Positions 12,513 to 13,204 of a DNA stretch of 13,204 bases are shown piece after piece (the first letter of the stretch is position 1; each line of letters starts with the position of its first letter). Source of the stretch: Uliginosibacterium sp. Lineage in GTDB: Bacteria; Pseudomonadota; Gammaproteobacteria; Burkholderiales; Rhodocyclaceae. The stretch spans positions 1-13,204 of the forward strand of contig JADKDZ010000020.1 in assembly GCA_016718265.1 (NCBI GenBank), read 5' to 3'. The translations under genes were made by a program, and so were the position numbers. The notes under the pieces were generated by a model. That model did not search any database. It was given only the letters and a program-made list of their open reading frames with translations, and was not told where the DNA came from.

Positions 12513-13204
12513 ATGGGATCAGTAAAATACAAAGTCGTTGATTTGTTTGGTGTTGAGCGCGATGTGGTTGCAGAATCATCGCAAAGAACACAAACAGACA
12601 TGCACGATTATGACGGATTTGTTGAGAAGTTCACGCCAAAAAGACAACGGATGACTGTTATACGCCACCGGAAGCATACAAGATTATTCTTGATTATGTG
12701 CGGGAAAAGTGCAACATTGAAGGAGCAACGATTGTTCGCCCATTTTATCCCGGTGGCGATTTTGAAAGCGTGCCATATTCTGGCGATATGGTTGTGATTG
12801 ATAACCCTCCATTTTCAATCATATCGAAGATTTGCCGATTTTATATTGAACACGGCATTCGGTTTTTTCTTTTTGGTCCACATCTTACATCTTTCTCTTC
12901 TGACATTGACGTTACTCATATCATTGCATCGGCGGATATTACCTATGCAAACGGCGCAACTATAAAAACGTCTTTTGTTTCGAATATGTTTGGAGATTTG
13001 AAGATCATCGGTGCGGCTGATTTGTGCAGAAAGTTTAAGGAACTGGAAGCATCAAAAAGTCAATTTGCCGAAATATGAATATCAGACAATGTTTTGACAG
13101 TAAGCAAGGTTGCTTATTTTGTTGAAAAAGGTTTTTCTATTGAGGTGAAGAAGCGGGACGTTTCCCATTGCCGAGCACTTGACGCACAAAAGCCACATGG
13201 CAAA
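12513..13204 (+). CDS. Phage DNA adenine-methyltransferase-like protein, frameshifted, runs off right edge
   Basis: ATG 12513 has GAGG 5 nt upstream. Frame one reads MGSVKYKVVDLFGVERDVVA, then DYDGFVEKFTPK. A missing A in the A5 run at 12638-12642 shifts the frame. The next piece reads KTTDDCYTPPEAYKIILDYV, VRPFYPGGDFESVPYSGDMV, then VVIDNPPFSIISKICRFYIE and FFLFGPHLTSF. The D/N-PPF motif marks the catalytic loop of N6-adenine methyltransferases; the whole resembles phage proteins sometimes labelled ParB or adenine methylase. Near 13054-13058 (A5) and 13083 two further 1-base shifts lead to NVLTVSKVAYFVEKGFSIEV, then KKRDVSHCRALDAQKPHGK to the edge. The SAM-binding FxGxG motif is not evident; YPGGD may take that place. 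AT-rich composition sets it apart from the phage core. It may be a pseudogene if the shifts are real. Confidence 0.7.

Noticed and set aside
1..13204. tRNA genes, CRISPR array, insertion sequences, integrase
   Set aside because: No cloverleaf with a CCA-type end, no spaced direct repeats of CRISPR size, and no transposase or recombinase motif was seen by eye in any frame.

Overview
The window looks like part of a tailed bacteriophage or prophage genome, most simply a P22-like short-tailed (podovirus-type) phage of a GC-rich bacterium. The signs are an intact P22-type portal, a split TerL, TerS, a partial scaffold-like gene, a compact replication module, tight gene packing with ATGA and TGATG overlaps, and no host housekeeping genes. 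No integrase, tRNA, IS element or CRISPR array was seen. The host cannot be named from the sequence.

Layout. Bases 1-4458 (minus strand) form the packaging and head module. In transcription order it holds a small membrane protein, TerS, TerL, the P22-type portal and the start of a scaffold-like gene that runs off the left edge. A strong minus-strand terminator (4483-4521) insulates it. Bases 4644-5289 (minus) hold a ribbon-helix-helix DNA-binding protein coupled to a frameshifted small gene. Bases 5290-5612 are non-coding. They carry GTAAAGCC-type iterons, a (GT)8 tract, an AT-rich block and the terminator of the replication operon: a candidate replication origin and control region. Bases 5613-8907 (minus) are the replication operon: a TOPRIM-like protein lacking key residues, a 63-aa protein, an AEP-type primase and a DUF3987-like P-loop helicase. 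From a control region at 8908-9010, plus-strand genes diverge: a DUF2815-like ssDNA-binding protein, a long coiled-coil protein, a RuvC-like resolvase, an SH3/KOW-like protein, an RNA ligase and a phage-type adenine-methyltransferase-like gene that runs off the right edge.

How it works together (inference): primase, helicase, TOPRIM-like protein and ssDNA-binding protein would replicate the genome. The RuvC-like protein would resolve branched DNA before TerS and TerL package it through the portal. The ligase and methyltransferase would be accessory functions for RNA repair and DNA protection.

Two features stand out. First, at least four genes (TerL, the 5.0-kb gene, the coiled-coil gene and the methyltransferase) are broken by single-base indels, mostly in or beside short homopolymers, which points to consensus errors or to decay. 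Second, composition falls sharply from GC-rich to much more AT-rich at about 11825. The ligase and methyltransferase beyond that point are separated by a long imperfect hairpin with CCCTAAC/GTTAGGG ends that resembles an integron attC site.
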